The translations under genes and the position numbers were made by a program. A stretch of 64,000 nt of DNA from Collinsella sp. (GTDB taxonomy: Bacteria; Actinomycetota; Coriobacteriia; Coriobacteriales; Coriobacteriaceae). This document shows, one piece after another, positions 50,809-59,533 of this stretch (position 1 is the stretch's first letter; each line of letters begins with the position of its first letter). Below the pieces are notes generated by a model. That model was not told the DNA's origin and ran no database searches. It worked only from the letters and a program-made list of their open reading frames with translations. Location of the stretch: assembly GCA_018381235.1 (NCBI GenBank), contig JAGZSF010000002.1, forward strand, positions 62,001 to 126,000, read 5' to 3'.

Positions 50809-51432
50809 ATGGCAAAGAAACCCGATTCGTTCTACTTTGACAATTACGTCGCCTGCGCCGACCTTGCTGTCCAGGCCGCAGAGTTGCTCATCAAGATTTT
50901 TGAGAACTTTGATCCCGCGCAAATCCACGACATGCTCGAGGAGATGCATGCGATTGAGCATGCGGCCGACAAGAAGCACCATGAGCTCGAGGATGCCCTG
51001 CTCACTGCCTTTATCACCCCGCTTGAGCGCGAGGATCTGGACCTGATGAGTTGCGCGCTCGACACTGTGCTTGACCGTATCGAAGGCGTCGTGCAGCGCG
51101 TCTACTTCACCAACATCCAGAGCATCCACCCCGATGCCATTGTCATCGCCCACAAGGTGACCGACGCCTGCCGCGCCATGAAGGACCTGATGGTCGAGCT
51201 GCCCAACTACCGCAAGTCCAAGACCCTGCGCGAGCTCGTCATCCAGATCAACACCATCGAATCCGAGGCCGACGAGCTCTACATCAACGCCATGCGCAAC
51301 CTGCACGTCAATGGCAAGGATCCGCTTGAGGTCATCGCTTGGCGTGACGTGTACGCCTTCTTGGAGTACTGCGCCGACTGCTGCGAGAATGTGGCCGATG
51401 TTGTGGATTCGATTGTCATGAAGAACAGTTAA
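50809..51432 (+). CDS. DUF47/PhoU-like Pit accessory protein
   Basis: A 207-residue all-helical protein with two PhoU-like repeats: MHAIEHAADKKHHELEDAL and VIQINTIESEADELYINAM, both with metal-binding D/E clusters. These proteins regulate Pit transporters encoded beside them. GAAAGGACCCAC precedes the ATG. A large palindrome follows 6 bp after its stop. Confidence 0.92.
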   Translation: MAKKPDSFYFDNYVACADLAVQAAELLIKIFENFDPAQIHDMLEEMHAIEHAADKKHHELEDALLTAFITPLEREDLDLMSCALDTVLDRIEGVVQRVYFTNIQSIHPDAIVIAHKVTDACRAMKDLMVELPNYRKSKTLRELVIQINTIESEADELYINAMRNLHVNGKDPLEVIAWRDVYAFLEYCADCCENVADVVDSIVMKNS

Positions 51433-51437
51433 TTGGG

Positions 51438-51548
51438 GGTACGTGTCCCGGCGGTCGCGGGCCCGGCCACTAATAACCTTTTTCACTCCGGCTGCAAGCA
51501 GAGTCGTTCAAAAGGTTATTAGTGGCCGGGCCCGCTCCCTTACGTACC
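51438..51548. repeat. Large 111-bp palindrome
   Basis: Perfect 26-bp arms (51457-51482 and 51510-51535; left arm starts GCGGGCCCGGCCACTAATAA) enclose a 27-base loop, and outer GGTACGT/ACGTACC arms extend the symmetry. It lies between the DUF47 gene and the nitroreductase. It is the same class of long palindrome as 37409-37538 but unrelated in sequence apart from a shared GGCCGGGC. Confidence 0.85.
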
Positions 51549-51717
51549 ACCATTGGGAACTTTGGCTGATAGTTATAGCGCAATGGGGGTTTGGCTGAAG
51601 GGACCTTTGGTATCCGTTCAGACACTTTGGCCCTCGATGAGCGTTTGGCTGATTGCTGCTTGGGTACTGTTTGGGTTACTTTGGGTTTGTTTGATTTTTA
51701 ATTGTTGGAGGGCTTGT

Positions 51718-52248
51718 ATGTCTTATTTGGATCTGGCTCGGGGTCGGTATTCTTGTCGTGAGTTTGAGGATCGTTCTGTTGAGCAGGCTGTGGTGGATGC
51801 CATTGTTGAGGCTGGGCGTATTGCTCCTTCTGCTTGTAATAATCATCCAACCCGTGTGATGGTGTTGGATACGCCTGAGCTTCTGGAGAAGGCTGCTGCT
51901 TGTCAGCCCCGGTTTGCTCGTGATGGGTCTATCTTTGGGGCTCCGCTTGTCTTCCTTATTTGCAGCGTTACCGATGACGCTTGGGTGCGCCCGTATGACC
52001 AGATGAATTCCAGCGAAATCGATACGTCCATCGTGTGTGATCAGATGATGATGGAGGCCACCGAGCAGGGCCTGGGAACGTGCTGGGTGTGCCATTTCAA
52101 GCCTGAGGTGGCACAGGAGCAGTTCAATCTGTCCAAGGGCGTCTATCCCTATCACATGCTCGTCTGTGGCTATCCCGCCGACCACATCGCCGATCCCGAG
52201 CATCGCGAGGCCCGTACCATTCCCCTCTCCGACTTCCTCCTCAAGTAG
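51718..52248 (+). CDS. Nitroreductase family protein
   Basis: A 176-residue flavin (FMN) oxidoreductase: MSYLDLARGRYSCREFEDR with the phosphate-binding Arg residues, IVEAGRIAPSACNNHPTRV, and EATEQGLGTCWVCHF. Nitroreductases reduce nitro compounds or quinones with NAD(P)H. GGAGGG precedes ATG at 51718. The first 230 bp use T-ending codons (TCT, GCT, TGT) and the rest C-ending ones like the neighbours, so the gene may be a recombinant. The T/G-rich sequence upstream (51553-51717) continues the frame as a hydrophobic stretch, which I judge non-coding. Confidence 0.85.
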   Translation: MSYLDLARGRYSCREFEDRSVEQAVVDAIVEAGRIAPSACNNHPTRVMVLDTPELLEKAAACQPRFARDGSIFGAPLVFLICSVTDDAWVRPYDQMNSSEIDTSIVCDQMMMEATEQGLGTCWVCHFKPEVAQEQFNLSKGVYPYHMLVCGYPADHIADPEHREARTIPLSDFLLK

Positions 52249-52294
52249 GTTTTGGGACATGCCTTAAAACCTACCCTTGACCGCTCACCCGTTC

Positions 52295-52334
52295 GCCGAG
52301 TTCTGCGCCATTATGTGCAGGGCTCGGTTTTTTA
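52295..52334 (+). terminator. Terminator of the nitroreductase gene
   Basis: CCGAG/CTCGG outer and CTGC/GCAG inner pairing, followed by GTTTTTTAT on the plus strand, 46 bp after the stop. Confidence 0.75.
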
Positions 52335-52355
52335 TGTTACGCACTCCGGCACAGT

Positions 52356-52388
52356 CATAAAAAAGGACCCGCAAGCTGCGGGTCCTTT
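52356..52388 (-). terminator. Terminator of divIVA and the division cluster
   Basis: On the minus strand AAAGGACCCGCA and its perfect complement enclose a three-base loop, then TTTTTTAT. It is 26 bp after the divIVA stop. Confidence 0.9.
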
Positions 52389-52414
52389 CTAGGCACTAAA
52401 TTGTAGGCCGAATG

Positions 52415-53089
52415 TTAGTCCAGGTCGTCGGCAGCAAAGTTGTCGATCGGGGCGAAGGGATCGGCCACGGGGACAACCGGGTCAGCGACGGGCAGCGGCT
52501 CGGCGGGAACAGTCACCGCAGGAGAAGCGGCGGAACCGACCGGCGTGGAGGCCATGAGGTCGGCCGGGAAGGAGTTCTGGGCATCGTCCATGAAGTGCTG
52601 GATGAGCTTGAGATACTCGGCCTTGAACTCCTCACGGGAAGCCTTGAGTCGATCGATTTCCTCGAGCTCGGCCTGCTTTTCAGTCAGAGCCTGGCGGATA
52701 ACCTCGCGGGCCTTGGCGTCAGCCTCGTTGCGGATACGCTCAGCGTTCTCATTGGCATCGTTGACGATGGTCTCAGCGGTCTGCTGGGCAGCGATCAGGG
52801 CAGCGGAAATCTGGCGCTCCTGAGCGGAGAAGTCAGGGGCGGGAGCAGCCACGGGGGCGGCAGGAACGGCCTGGTCGGCGGTATCCTGAGCCTGGGCAAG
52901 CTGAGCCTGCGCATCGGCAAGGTGCTGCTCGGTAGCAGTCAGACGACCCTTAAGGTCGACGATCTTAGCGAGCATAGCGTCAACCTCGGAGGACAGCGTC
53001 TCCAAGAAGACGTCGACCTCAGCAGGATCGTAGCCACGCTTGGCCTCAGAGAAAGTCTGAGCCTGGATGTCTGCAGGGGTAATAGCCAT
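52415..53089 (-). CDS. divIVA: DivIVA-domain cell division/polarity protein
   Basis: A 224-residue protein. Residues 1-65 are the DivIVA lipid-binding domain (ITPADIQAQTFSEAKRGYDP, EVDVFLETLSSEVD). A coiled coil covers about 40-75 and 95-165, separated by an Ala/Pro linker, with an Asp/Pro-rich tail. DivIVA senses membrane curvature and organises septum or pole. It closes the yggS-sepF-yggT-divIVA run, about 60 bp from yggT. No ylmH gene lies between, unlike in many Firmicutes. Confidence 0.9.
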   Translation of the reverse strand: MAITPADIQAQTFSEAKRGYDPAEVDVFLETLSSEVDAMLAKIVDLKGRLTATEQHLADAQAQLAQAQDTADQAVPAAPVAAPAPDFSAQERQISAALIAAQQTAETIVNDANENAERIRNEADAKAREVIRQALTEKQAELEEIDRLKASREEFKAEYLKLIQHFMDDAQNSFPADLMASTPVGSAASPAVTVPAEPLPVADPVVPVADPFAPIDNFAADDLD

Positions 53090-53150
53090 AACAAGTCTCC
53101 TTTTTCATCGCCTCGGCGCTACACGCCCGACGTAAGTTACTAAGTCAGTT

Positions 53151-53432
53151 CTACACGAGTATACCTATAAGAAGCTGCAGAACCAGCCTCTGCACCAACT
53201 GCAACGCAATAATCGCAACGACCGGCGAAAAATCGATACCGCCCATCGGCGGGATGAAACGACGGAACAGGTTGAGCCACGGACCGCACACGCTATCAAG
53301 CACCGCGGCAATATCCTGAAGCAAACCACCCTGCTTCATGGGAATCCACGTCATAAAGCAGTAGACGACAATAAGCGTGGAATAGAAGTTGAACAGCGTG
53401 TTGACCAGCTGGACGATAGTGTAGATGTTGAT
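53151..53432 (-). CDS. YggT-family membrane protein with apparent non-canonical start
   Basis: A 93-residue protein with two membrane segments and the YggT pattern (FNFYSTLIVVYCFMTWIP, then LNLFRRFIPPMGGIDFSPVVAIIALQLVQRLVL). The family sits beside sepF and is linked to division or osmotic tolerance. The first ATG in frame (53354) would delete the first membrane helix. The expected start region has no ATG, GTG or TTG in frame after the sepF stop. GAGGAG is placed six bases before an ATC codon (53432), followed by NIYTIVQLVNTLFNFY. AUC initiation, or a sequence error, would explain this. Confidence 0.75.
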   Translation of the reverse strand: MNIYTIVQLVNTLFNFYSTLIVVYCFMTWIPMKQGGLLQDIAAVLDSVCGPWLNLFRRFIPPMGGIDFSPVVAIIALQLVQRLVLQLLIGILV

Positions 53433-53453
53433 GGGAATCTCCTCGTCTTGTCT

Positions 53454-54176
53454 TTACTTAAGGTAGCCGTCCGCGCGAAGCTTCTTGAGATCGGAATCTT
53501 TGACCTCGCAACCGGCGGGCAGCACCATGAACACGCGGTCGCCTACCTCCTTGACCGTGGCGCCCAGACCGCAGGCAAAGCCGTAAGAGAAGTCCAAGAC
53601 GCGCTTGGCAACTTCGGTGCGTACGCCCACAAAAATCAGTGCGACAGGCTGCTTGGTGCGAACGCGGCGCACCACGGTCTCCACGTCGTCATAGCTCTCG
53701 GGGCGCAGGACATAGGCCGGCAGCTGCGGTGTGGCGTTGATGATATTGCTCGCATAGGCCGAGGCATCGCTCGGTGCAGGCGCAGGCGCAGCGGCGGCAC
53801 GGGCGCGGGTGTTCTCGGCGTAGCTCGACGGCGTGTCATAGGCACCAGGACGATAACCGCTCGCAACACTGTCCTGCGAGCGCGAAGGCGGGTTATACGT
53901 CGTGGCGTGGCGGGAGTCATCGCCGACCAGCTGACCGGAGCGCGTATACACGGCAACCGACTCAGCTTCACCGCGGCGCGTCTGACCAAGCAGGCCGTTG
54001 CTCGGCTCGTCTTGGGTGTAGAAGCCCTCGCCCGAAGCACCGCTGTAGCCGTTGCCCTGATAACTATCGTCATAGCCGTCATCGTAGCCGTAGTCGTCGT
54101 CCTGGCCATAACCCTGGTCGTAACCCTGCTGGCCGCCCAGGTGCATCTTATTTTTAATCTCGTCAAGGAAGCCCAT
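53454..54176 (-). CDS. sepF: Cell division protein SepF
   Basis: A 240-residue protein. The N-terminal amphipathic membrane anchor (MGFLDEIKNKMHLGG) is followed by a Gly/Tyr/Asp-rich low-complexity region (about 16-60) and a linker. The SepF core spans about 150-240 (YVLRPESYDDVETVVRRVRTKQPV, RVLDFSYGFACGLG, VFMVLPAGCEV). SepF polymers tether FtsZ to the membrane, important in bacteria lacking FtsA. ATG at 54176 follows AGAGGA. It sits between yggS and yggT. Confidence 0.93.
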   Translation of the reverse strand: MGFLDEIKNKMHLGGQQGYDQGYGQDDDYGYDDGYDDSYQGNGYSGASGEGFYTQDEPSNGLLGQTRRGEAESVAVYTRSGQLVGDDSRHATTYNPPSRSQDSVASGYRPGAYDTPSSYAENTRARAAAAPAPAPSDASAYASNIINATPQLPAYVLRPESYDDVETVVRRVRTKQPVALIFVGVRTEVAKRVLDFSYGFACGLGATVKEVGDRVFMVLPAGCEVKDSDLKKLRADGYLK

Positions 54177-54236
54177 GGTTGTGTCCTCTCGCGGTTTAGT
54201 GCAGGCGCCCCGATAATCAGTGCGCACTTCAGAGCC

Positions 54237-54974
54237 TTATTTTACTGCAAACTCCGGGCTAAATACTACCCTGCCCAGGCGAACGAGCGTAGAGCCCTCC
54301 TCAAGGGCAGACGCAAAGTCCTCGCTCATGCCGCAGGAAAGCTCAGGCAGGTTCAAATCGGGATGCGCTGCCTCCAGCTCATCCCTCAGCTCACGAAGCC
54401 CCGCAAAGGTGCGGCGTGCCACATCCTTATTCCCCCGGGGCGCCATAGTCATAAGCCCCTGCACGCAAATTCCCTCAAGTTCCGCAAGCTCACCCGCGGC
54501 GGCGCGAATCTCATCGGGCGAAAAGCCTCCCTTCGACTCCTCACCACTCACATTGACCTCAATGAGCACACGCTGGGGGCCGGCGAGCTCACCTGCCTCA
54601 ATCTTGCGGACAGCACGGCTCGAGATCGCCTGCGCCAGATGCAGCGAACCCACCGAGTGAATCAGCTCGGCTGAGCCCAGCACCGCATTGATCTTATTGG
54701 TCTGCAGGTTGCCGATCATATCGAAGCGCACCTCGGGCAGCTCCGGATGCTCCGCCAGACCCGTGAGCTTGCGAACCAGCTCCTGCGGGCGGTTCTCGGC
54801 AAAATGGCGATACCCCGCCTGGATGGCGGCAACGGTCTCATCGACACCAACGGTCTTGGACACGGCAATGAGGCTCGCGGCGTCGTGGGGACGGCCTGCG
54901 CGATCGAGCGCCGCATAAAAACGTTCCAGAATCTGCTCGCGGCGAGCGCGCATCAAGTCCAAATAGTTATCCAT
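54237..54974 (-). CDS. YggS-family PLP homeostasis protein
   Basis: A 245-residue PROSC/YlmE-type barrel: PLP Lys in SLIAVSKTVGVDE near residue 40, FAENRPQELVRK, IGNLQTNKIN, NVSGEESKGGF, and LSCGMSEDFASALEEGSTLVRLG. It binds PLP without known enzymatic turnover and balances B6 and amino acid pools. GGAGG precedes ATG at 54974. In related bacteria it follows pgeF directly; here the pst operon lies between. Confidence 0.93.
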   Translation of the reverse strand: MDNYLDLMRARREQILERFYAALDRAGRPHDAASLIAVSKTVGVDETVAAIQAGYRHFAENRPQELVRKLTGLAEHPELPEVRFDMIGNLQTNKINAVLGSAELIHSVGSLHLAQAISSRAVRKIEAGELAGPQRVLIEVNVSGEESKGGFSPDEIRAAAGELAELEGICVQGLMTMAPRGNKDVARRTFAGLRELRDELEAAHPDLNLPELSCGMSEDFASALEEGSTLVRLGRVVFSPEFAVK

Positions 54975-55024
54975 TGCCAATCGCCTCCGCTGACAGCCAA
55001 ACAAGTAGTCCCATGCTAACGCAA

Positions 55025-55056
55025 GAGCGCGGCCCCGCATGTGCAAGGCCGCGCTC
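55025..55056 (-). terminator. Hairpin between phoU and yggS
   Basis: A 10-bp perfect stem, GAGCGCGGCC/GGCCGCGCTC, with a 12-base loop, followed on the minus strand by TTGCG. It is a probable, weak terminator of the pst-phoU transcript. Confidence 0.6.
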
Positions 55057-55093
55057 ACTTAGGTATTTACAATCTTTCGACGAACGGGATTAC

Positions 55094-55951
55094 TTACTCC
55101 TCGTCGTCCTCGCCATCGTCCTCGTCCTCAAGATGATCGAGCAGGTAGCGAAGACCCTCGCTGACATCGTTAACGGGCACTTTGGCAACGTAGCGCGCGT
55201 CGACGGCGGGCCTCATGATAACACCCTCGCCCGAAGGCACGCGCATGCTCTCGAGCTCATCCTCATCAGTGCAGGCGATATCGCCGGCATTCATACGCTG
55301 ACCAGTCAACAGGAAGGTCAGACGGCAAGCGGCATCGATGGAAATCGAAGCGATGCGATCGAGGTAGCGCGAAACCATGATGGCGCGACGCAGATCGTCA
55401 TAGTTGCTGTCGTCGTCCATAAAGTCGCCCGTATCCATACGGTTAAAGGTGCGGAAGAACTTCTCATAGGCGGCGTGCACTGACTCGTCCTCGACGGCCA
55501 AGTTGCAGATGATGGACATGTCATTGGTGACGAGCGCGGAAAGCGAAGAGCCCAACACCTGGTAGACGGCCTCAGCCTCGGCCTCGACCGTACCGACAAG
55601 CTCCTTGGGCAGCGAGATGTCAGCCTTGATCATATGACGCGTGGCGCGGCAGATCTGGCGAACCTTATCGGTCATGCGCCGCAGGTTAAAGTCGACGTAG
55701 ATGATCGTCTGCAGCAAGCGGAAGTCGGAGGCGACCGGCGACTGCGTGGCGATCAGGTTGTAGCACACGGCCTCCAAGTTAGCGCAGCGCGCGTCAATCG
55801 AAAGCGTGCGCTTCTTGGTCTTGGTGGCAAGCTTGCGGTCATCGGTCACATAGGCCTTCACGGCGTCGTGAAGCGCCAGATCGACGGCCTCGTAGATGCT
55901 CAGCATCTCATGACGGGCCTCGATGAGCTGACGGGAAAACAGTTTGCGCAT
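55094..55951 (-). CDS. phoU: Phosphate signalling protein PhoU
   Basis: A 285-residue protein. Residues 1-215 form two PhoU three-helix repeats (TLSIDARCANLEAVCYNLIATQSPVASDFR, VSRYLDRIASISIDAACRLTFLLTG). A C-terminal extension of about 65 residues beyond the usual length ends in a very acidic run (HLEDEDDGEDDEE). PhoU links Pst transport to the PhoR/PhoB sensor system and limits uptake. It is the last pst operon gene, about 90 bp after pstB. The acidic tail is unusual. Confidence 0.92.
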   Translation of the reverse strand: MRKLFSRQLIEARHEMLSIYEAVDLALHDAVKAYVTDDRKLATKTKKRTLSIDARCANLEAVCYNLIATQSPVASDFRLLQTIIYVDFNLRRMTDKVRQICRATRHMIKADISLPKELVGTVEAEAEAVYQVLGSSLSALVTNDMSIICNLAVEDESVHAAYEKFFRTFNRMDTGDFMDDDSNYDDLRRAIMVSRYLDRIASISIDAACRLTFLLTGQRMNAGDIACTDEDELESMRVPSGEGVIMRPAVDARYVAKVPVNDVSEGLRYLLDHLEDEDDGEDDEE

Positions 55952-56043
55952 GGTTCACTCCAATCAGTTGGGTGCGGTCATGCCGCCCGCACAGTGAATA
56001 CGCACCGGACCAGGTCCGATCGACTTGGGACTAGTCGCACCGA

Positions 56044-56847
<804 letters not shown>

Positions 56848-56859
56848 GGGACTCCTTAA

Positions 56860-57765
56860 CTAGCGGCGCTTGCGCGACAGGAAGCGCGCAAACAGGTTGA
56901 AAGCCAAAATGATCACCATCAACAGGAGCGCGGTGCCATAGGCTGCGTTCATGTTGATGCCGTCGTTGGCAAGCAGGTACAGGTGGACCGTCATGGGGCG
57001 GCCGGAATCGAGTGGCGAGATAGGCAGGTTGATGGCCTGACCCATGGTGTAGAGCACCACCGCAGTCTCGCCGATGGCACGGCCGATGGCAAGGACGATA
57101 CCGGTGGCGATGCGGCCAAATGCAGAAGGAAGCACGATCTTGGAAACGACCTGCCACTTGGTGGCGCCCAGGCCGTACGCACCCCAACGGATATAGCGCG
57201 GCACGGCGCGAATGGCCTCCTCGGTGGTGCGCATGACGATGGGAAGCATCAAGAGCGCGAGCGCCAAAGCGGCCGAGACCATCGAAAGACCCAAGCCCAT
57301 GGCCTCGACAAACAAGGCGTAGCCAAACAGGCCCATAACGATGGAGGGCACCGAGGCCAAAGCGTCGGCAGCATAGCGAATGAGCTCGACGACCTTACCC
57401 TGCTTGGCGTATTCGGCAAGATAGACGGCCGCCAGCACGGCAATCGGCGTGCAGATGAGCATGGCAAGCACCGTCACGTAGATGGTCGAGACGATCGTGG
57501 GCCAAATACCGCCTTCGGCGTTGACGCCCTGGGGCCAACCAAAGATAAAGTCGAGCGAGATATGCGGCAAGCCGTTGATGACCACGTAGGCGATAATGGC
57601 GACCAACACCAGCGTAGTGATATAGGCCGCAACGCGGAACACGCCGAGCATGAGTTTGTTGGACAGGTCCTTGTTGATGCGGCCCTTCTTGCCGTGGGAA
57701 AGGGCACGCTTGATGCGCTCGCGCGACGAGGTCGTATCGACCGTCGTGTCAACGGAATCGGACAT
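56860..57765 (-). CDS. pstA: Phosphate ABC transporter permease PstA
   Basis: A 301-residue membrane protein with six helices. It has the permease loop MRTTEEAIRAVPRYIRWGAYGLGATKWQ and LAIGRAIGETAVVLYTMG typical of PstA. The N-terminal 45 residues are polar and basic. It pairs with PstC to form the phosphate channel. It starts 3 bp after the pstC stop. Confidence 0.95.
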   Translation of the reverse strand: MSDSVDTTVDTTSSRERIKRALSHGKKGRINKDLSNKLMLGVFRVAAYITTLVLVAIIAYVVINGLPHISLDFIFGWPQGVNAEGGIWPTIVSTIYVTVLAMLICTPIAVLAAVYLAEYAKQGKVVELIRYAADALASVPSIVMGLFGYALFVEAMGLGLSMVSAALALALLMLPIVMRTTEEAIRAVPRYIRWGAYGLGATKWQVVSKIVLPSAFGRIATGIVLAIGRAIGETAVVLYTMGQAINLPISPLDSGRPMTVHLYLLANDGINMNAAYGTALLLMVIILAFNLFARFLSRKRR

Positions 57766-57768
57766 AGC

Positions 57769-58695
57769 CTACCCCCTCTTCTTCTTGGAAATCAAACGGA
57801 CAATGCCCACCAGCGCGGCGGAGATGATAAACAGGACCACGCCCATGCCAAAGAGCGCCGAGCGGTGCAAACCCGAGGAGTAGCTCATGTCGAGCGCAAT
57901 CTGGCTCGTGAGCGTTGAGATGGGGCTCGCGATGCTATCGGGAATGACCGGAGCATTACCCACGACCATGAGCACGGCCATGGTCTCGCCGATGGCGCGC
58001 CCCATGCCCAATACGATGGCGTCCACAATGCCCAGCTTGGCGGCCGGCAGCACGACCTTGTAGATGGTCTGCCACTTGGTGGCGCCCATGGCATAGGAAG
58101 CCTCGCGAATACCCATGGGAATGGAATTGAGGGCATCGATGGTGAGCGTGGTGATGGTGGGGACGATCATAATGGCGAGCACGAACCACGCTGTCAGTGC
58201 GCCAAAGCCAAGGCCGCCGGTCAGCTGCGCGATAAACGGGCGGATGATGATCATGCCGAAGAAGCCGTAGATGATGGAGGGAATACCCGCCAGCAGGTCG
58301 ACGGCAGGGCTGATGAGCTTGCGCACGCGCTTGCTGGCAATCTCGACCAGATACACGGCTGTGCCCACACCCAACGGCACGCCCATGGCAAGGGCACCGA
58401 CGGTCACCAGACCAGAACCCGCCAGCAGCGACATAATGCCGTAGTGACCCTCAGAGGGCGCCCACGTAAAGCTAAAGAAGTCCGCCAGGCCGATGTCGGT
58501 AAAGACCGGCAGCGCCGAGTACGTGGTAAAGACAAAAATCAGGATGACGGTGACGACCGCCAAGAACGCGCAGGCAAAGAAGATCCACTGTAGCGCCTTC
58601 TCCTTGATATAGGTACTGCGCGACACGAGCGCCAGCTCGCGCTTCCTGGGTGCCTGAGCCTTCTGCTCAGTATGGGGGGTTTCCTGTACTTCCAT
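57769..58695 (-). CDS. pstC: Phosphate ABC transporter permease PstC
   Basis: A 308-residue membrane protein with six helices: FTWAPSEGHYGIMSLLAGS, LLAGIPSIIYGFFGM, the loop IREASYAMGATKWQTIYKV, and LGMGRAIGETMAVLMVVGN. It is the partner of PstA. I chose ATG at 58695 (AAGGGGAG eight bases away) over a GTG three codons earlier. The start lies one base after the pstS stop, so the genes are coupled. Confidence 0.95.
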   Translation of the reverse strand: MEVQETPHTEQKAQAPRKRELALVSRSTYIKEKALQWIFFACAFLAVVTVILIFVFTTYSALPVFTDIGLADFFSFTWAPSEGHYGIMSLLAGSGLVTVGALAMGVPLGVGTAVYLVEIASKRVRKLISPAVDLLAGIPSIIYGFFGMIIIRPFIAQLTGGLGFGALTAWFVLAIMIVPTITTLTIDALNSIPMGIREASYAMGATKWQTIYKVVLPAAKLGIVDAIVLGMGRAIGETMAVLMVVGNAPVIPDSIASPISTLTSQIALDMSYSSGLHRSALFGMGVVLFIISAALVGIVRLISKKKRG

Positions 58696-58696
58696 G

Positions 58697-59533
58697 CTAC
58701 TCACTCCCCTTCCCGTCGTTGGTGACGGGAATAAAGCCCGCCTCGCGAATCTGCTTGTCCATCTTTTCGGACGTCACGTAGTCGATGTAGGCCTGCGCCT
58801 GCTTGGAGGGCGTACCCTTCACAAAGAAGTAAAGGTCACGCGAGATGGGATACCCGCCGCTTGCGACTGTCTTCTCGGACGCCTCGACGTGATTGACCGA
58901 GACGGCCTTGACCGAAGTCTTGGCATTGAGGCTCTCGACAAAGCCCAGCGAGATGTAGCCAATAGCACCACGAGAGCGGGACACGACATCGCGTACCTGG
59001 CCCGTGCCCGAAAGAACGGCCGAGCGACGATCGAACGGCGTGCCATCCATCACGATGGTACGGAAGGCCTCGCGCGTACCGGAAGCCTCGTCGCGGTTAA
59101 TAACCTGAATCTTCAGGTCCTCGCCACCAACCTCTTTCCAGTTGGCGATCTTACCGGCGTAGATATCGCGAAGCTGCTCGGTCGAGAGATTCTCGACCGG
59201 GTTGTCCTCATTCACGATAACCGCAATGCCATCGTGGGCGATAACGATGGGAGTCAGGCCCAGGTCTTGTTCATCGGCATTAAGGCTACGGGAGGAGCTG
59301 GCGATATCAGCGGTGCCGGCGCTGACAGCCTCGATGCCGGCAGAGGAGCCCAAGCCAGAGACGAGCACGTCGGTGCCGGTCTCTTCCTTAAAGCCTTCGG
59401 CAGCAATCTCGGCGATAGGAAGGCAGGTCGTGGAACCCGCCACGGTAATGGAAGAAGTGGAAGATCCCGAGGAGCAGGCACACAGCGTAAGCGTGAGCAC
59501 TGCTGCGCTTAGGACCGATACGATCTTTCTCAT
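58697..59533 (-). CDS. pstS: Phosphate-binding lipoprotein PstS
   Basis: A 278-residue binding protein. Lipoprotein signal MRKIVSVLSAAVLTLTLCAC gives Cys at 20. Phosphate-site segments are TVAGSTTCLPIAE, GSSAGIEAVSAGTADIASSSR and INRDEASGTREAF. It captures phosphate for PstCAB. Its ATG overlaps the pgeF stop (ATGA), so pst is fused transcriptionally to pgeF and the division cluster. It is the short form of the family. Confidence 0.95.
   Translation of the reverse strand: MRKIVSVLSAAVLTLTLCACSSGSSTSSITVAGSTTCLPIAEIAAEGFKEETGTDVLVSGLGSSAGIEAVSAGTADIASSSRSLNADEQDLGLTPIVIAHDGIAVIVNEDNPVENLSTEQLRDIYAGKIANWKEVGGEDLKIQVINRDEASGTREAFRTIVMDGTPFDRRSAVLSGTGQVRDVVSRSRGAIGYISLGFVESLNAKTSVKAVSVNHVEASEKTVASGGYPISRDLYFFVKGTPSKQAQAYIDYVTSEKMDKQIREAGFIPVTNDGKGSE

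Noticed and set aside
51553..51717. N-terminal membrane extension of the nitroreductase
   Set aside because: The in-frame hydrophobic stretch has no good ribosome site, while ATG at 51718 has GGAGGG and begins at the family's conserved N-terminus.
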